This document shows, piece by piece, positions 4,852 through 6,833 of a stretch of 6,833 nt of DNA. The notes below the pieces were generated by a model, which was not told where the DNA came from, made no database searches, and saw only the letters and a list, made by a program, of their open reading frames with translations. Made by a program: the position numbers and the translations under genes. Within the stretch, counting starts at the first letter, position 1, and every line of letters starts with the position of its first letter. The stretch lies in the NCBI GenBank assembly GCA_027623615.1, contig JAQBVH010000177.1:1-6833 (forward strand), read 5' to 3'. The stretch comes from Planctomycetota bacterium. GTDB taxonomy: Bacteria; Planctomycetota; UBA1135; GCA-002686595.

Positions 4852-6833
4852 TTACCTGGGGCGCAACGAGCTGGGCGCTACCCGCCCTCCTGATCGGGGT
4901 CGTCTTGATCGCCCTCGTGGTCTGGTCGTACGGGGCGCCGCTGCGCTCGCGGGCGCACCTGGTGGCGGCGAGCTTCAAGGCGGCGGGCCTGGTCCTGTTG
5001 CTGCTCTGCCTGGTCGAGCCGATGGTGCGCAGCGTGCATGCGCGACCTGGTGCGAACCAGCTCGTGGTGCTCGTCGACGACAGCGCCAGCCTCGCCGTGC
5101 ACGACGCCGGCGCCGACGAGCCGCGCTCCGCGATCCTGATCCCGCTGCTCAGCGACGAAGCCCCGTGGCTGGCGCGGGTCGGCCAGGACTTCGAGGTCCG
5201 CCGCCACGTCTTCGACCGTCGCACGCGAGCGATCAGCGGGCCGGCGGAGCTGACCTTCACAGGGGAAGCCTCGCACCTCGGCGCGGCGCTCGAGCAACTC
5301 GGACGCCGGGCGTCGACCCGGCCGACCGCGGGCATCGTCCTGTTCACCGACGGGATCAGCACCGATACGCTCGAGGTGATCGACGACTGGGAGGGCCTGC
5401 CTCCGATCCACCCGGTGCTCATCGGCGGCGCGCCGGAGCGCGACCTGGCCCTCGGCCCGATCGAGGTGACCCAGACGAACTTCGAGCAGGCGCCGGTCAC
5501 CCTGGCGGTCGACCTCAGCTCGCGCGGCTTCGACGGGGAGCGGGTCGAGCTCGAGCTCTTCGACCGGTCGGGCGTGCGCCTCGAGCGCCAGGTCGTGCAT
5601 GCGGACGACGAGGCGACGGTCGAGGTGCGCTTCGACGCGCCGCCCGATGCAACCGGGCTGCACTTCTACCGATTGCGCGCGGGCGCGACCGGCCGGGACG
5701 CGGGCGAGGCCACGCTCGCCAACAATGAGCGCTGGGCGATCGTCGACCGCGGCGCGGGCCCCTACCGCGTCCTCTACGTCTCCGGTCGGCCGAACTGGGA
5801 GTTCAAGTTCCTCTCGCGCGCGACCTCGGAGGACCCCGAGCTCGAGCTCGTGGGCCTCATCCGCATCGCGCGCCGCCAGCCCAAGTTCACCTTCCGCGCC
5901 GGCGCCGATCGCCGCAATCAGCTGTGGGACGGCTTCGACAACCGGGACGCGGACGTCGCCGAGGAGCTGGACGAGCCGGTCCTCCTGCGCCTCGGCACGA
6001 GCGACGAGTTCGAGCTGCGCGCGGGCTTCCCCGCGACGGCCGAGGACCTGTTCGCCTACCACGCGATCATCATCGACGACCTCGAAGCGTCCTTCTTCAC
6101 TCCGGACCAGCAGTCGCTCGTCGAGGAGTTCGTCAGCCGCCGCGGCGGCGGGTTCCTGGCCCTGGGCGGCGTCGAGTCCTTCGCCGGCGGCGGCTACGCG
6201 CGCACGCCGATCGAGGGCCTGCTGCCGGTCTACCTCGAAGGCGTCGCGAGCGACGCCCCCAACCCGACCGGCCCGTGGTCCCTGTCCCTCACCCGCGACG
6301 GCTGGCTGGAGCCGTGGGTGCGCCTGCGCGCGACCGAGGAGGCCGAACGCCAGCGCCTCGCGGACATGCCGACGTTCCACACGCTCAACCGCGTTGGGAC
6401 GCCCAAGCCGGCGGCGCAGGTGCTGGCGCATGTCCTCGACCGAGGCAATCGCGCGCGCCCGGCGCTCGTCGTGCAGCGCTTCGGCAAGGGACGCAGCGCG
6501 GCGCTGACGATCGGTGACCTCTGGCGCTGGGACCTGCAGCGTCCGGACCCCACGGTCAGCGACCTCGGCGCGGCCTGGCGTCAGACCTTGCGTTGGCTCG
6601 TGGCCGACGTGCCCAAGCGCGTGCAATTGACCCTCGTTCCGGGCGCCGCGGGCGACCCGCGCCGGCTGCGCGCGACGGTGCGCGACGAGGTGTTCGACGC
6701 CATGCACGACGCGACCCTCGAGCTGACGGTGACGCCGCCGACCGGCGCCTCGTTCCCGCTGGTCCTGCTGCCGAGCGCGACTGTCGCAGGCTCCTGGGAG
6801 GCCAAGCTCAGCGCGCGCGAGGCCGGCCCTTGG
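4848..6833 (+). CDS. vWA and glutamine-amidotransferase-fold membrane protein, partial (3' end outside window)
   Basis: Starts at GTG 4848, overlapping the previous TGA by 4 nt, and stays open for 662 codons to the window edge. No in-frame ATG precedes the first membrane helix, and the next (codon 59) would delete both helices. Helices at about 9-29 and 38-57 form an N-terminal hairpin. A vWA domain follows with a complete MIDAS signature D-D-S-A-S (77-81), a possible middle Thr near T-G-E-A-S-H-L-G-A-A-L, and F-T-D-G (166-169). Residues about 200-300 look like an Ig/CARDB-type beta domain. From 306, Y-R-V-L-Y-V-S-G-R-P-N-W-E-F-K-F-L opens a GATase1-like fold (PF07090 type), with A-I-I-I-D-D (406-411) and G-G-V-E-S-F-A-G-G-G-Y (440-450). 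No catalytic Cys is seen at the expected elbow, so amidotransferase activity is unlikely. A second beta domain begins near 605. It probably works in the envelope with the two upstream proteins; its ligand is unknown. Confidence 0.88.
   Translation, partial: MITWGATSWALPALLIGVVLIALVVWSYGAPLRSRAHLVAASFKAAGLVLLLLCLVEPMVRSVHARPGANQLVVLVDDSASLAVHDAGADEPRSAILIPLLSDEAPWLARVGQDFEVRRHVFDRRTRAISGPAELTFTGEASHLGAALEQLGRRASTRPTAGIVLFTDGISTDTLEVIDDWEGLPPIHPVLIGGAPERDLALGPIEVTQTNFEQAPVTLAVDLSSRGFDGERVELELFDRSGVRLERQVVHADDEATVEVRFDAPPDATGLHFYRLRAGATGRDAGEATLANNERWAIVDRGAGPYRVLYVSGRPNWEFKFLSRATSEDPELELVGLIRIARRQPKFTFRAGADRRNQLWDGFDNRDADVAEELDEPVLLRLGTSDEFELRAGFPATAEDLFAYHAIIIDDLEASFFTPDQQSLVEEFVSRRGGGFLALGGVESFAGGGYARTPIEGLLPVYLEGVASDAPNPTGPWSLSLTRDGWLEPWVRLRATEEAERQRLADMPTFHTLNRVGTPKPAAQVLAHVLDRGNRARPALVVQRFGKGRSAALTIGDLWRWDLQRPDPTVSDLGAAWRQTLRWLVADVPKRVQLTLVPGAAGDPRRLRATVRDEVFDAMHDATLELTVTPPTGASFPLVLLPSATVAGSWEAKLSAREAGPW

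Noticed and set aside
3623..5500. Minus-strand open frame of 625 codons across the repeats and the gene junction
   Set aside because: The product is Arg/Pro/Ser-rich and simply reads the repeat array backwards. It spans two well-supported plus-strand genes.
4878..6707. Minus-strand open frame of 609 codons opposite the third gene
   Set aside because: No domain-like text, and a composition typical of antisense GC-rich frames. The plus strand encodes vWA and GATase-fold motifs throughout.
1..6833. Frequent CTCGAG and GAGCTC hexamers as possible operator sites
   Set aside because: They arise from the common codon pairs CTC GAG (Leu-Glu) and GAG CTC (Glu-Leu) in acidic, Leu-rich proteins, not from intergenic sites.

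Overview
The window is wholly coding on the + strand. It looks like the middle of one tightly packed operon from a very high-GC bacterium (roughly 70% by eye, with strong G/C at third codon positions). The protein types and their order point to a planctomycete (phylum Planctomycetota): a BatA-like protein, then a large DUF4175-like coiled-coil protein, then a vWA plus glutamine-amidotransferase-fold protein. In that phylum such genes usually follow moxR and DUF58 genes, which would lie upstream of this window. The taxonomic call is an inference from family resemblance. No rRNA, tRNA or other phylogenetic marker is present.

Layout: (1) positions 3-1037 hold the C-terminal 344 residues of a BatA-like membrane protein whose 5' part is outside the window. 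(2) One base after its stop, an ATG at 1039 opens a DUF4175-like membrane protein with three N-terminal membrane segments, beta-sandwich-like domains and Gln-rich stretches. This frame is broken by a single in-frame TAG at 2818-2820, and the same frame then stays open to 4851 with long coiled coils, a REGEP/GQPGE pentapeptide array and an intact, family-typical C terminus. Without the TAG it would be one protein of 1270 residues. (3) A GTG at 4848, overlapping the TGA of the previous gene (GTGA), opens a vWA/GATase-fold membrane protein that runs 662 codons off the right edge.

There is no intergenic space: the junctions are 1 nt and a 4-nt overlap. No internal promoter, terminator, RNA gene, mobile element or CRISPR array is visible. 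The three genes probably encode parts of one envelope-associated assembly, with vWA-type adhesion or metal-binding modules, GATase-fold domains and a long coiled-coil protein. The biochemical function of this gene set is not established.

The main point of interest is the amber codon. It may be a sequencing error, a very recent nonsense mutation, or recoding or re-initiation. The predicted topology argues against two independently working halves.
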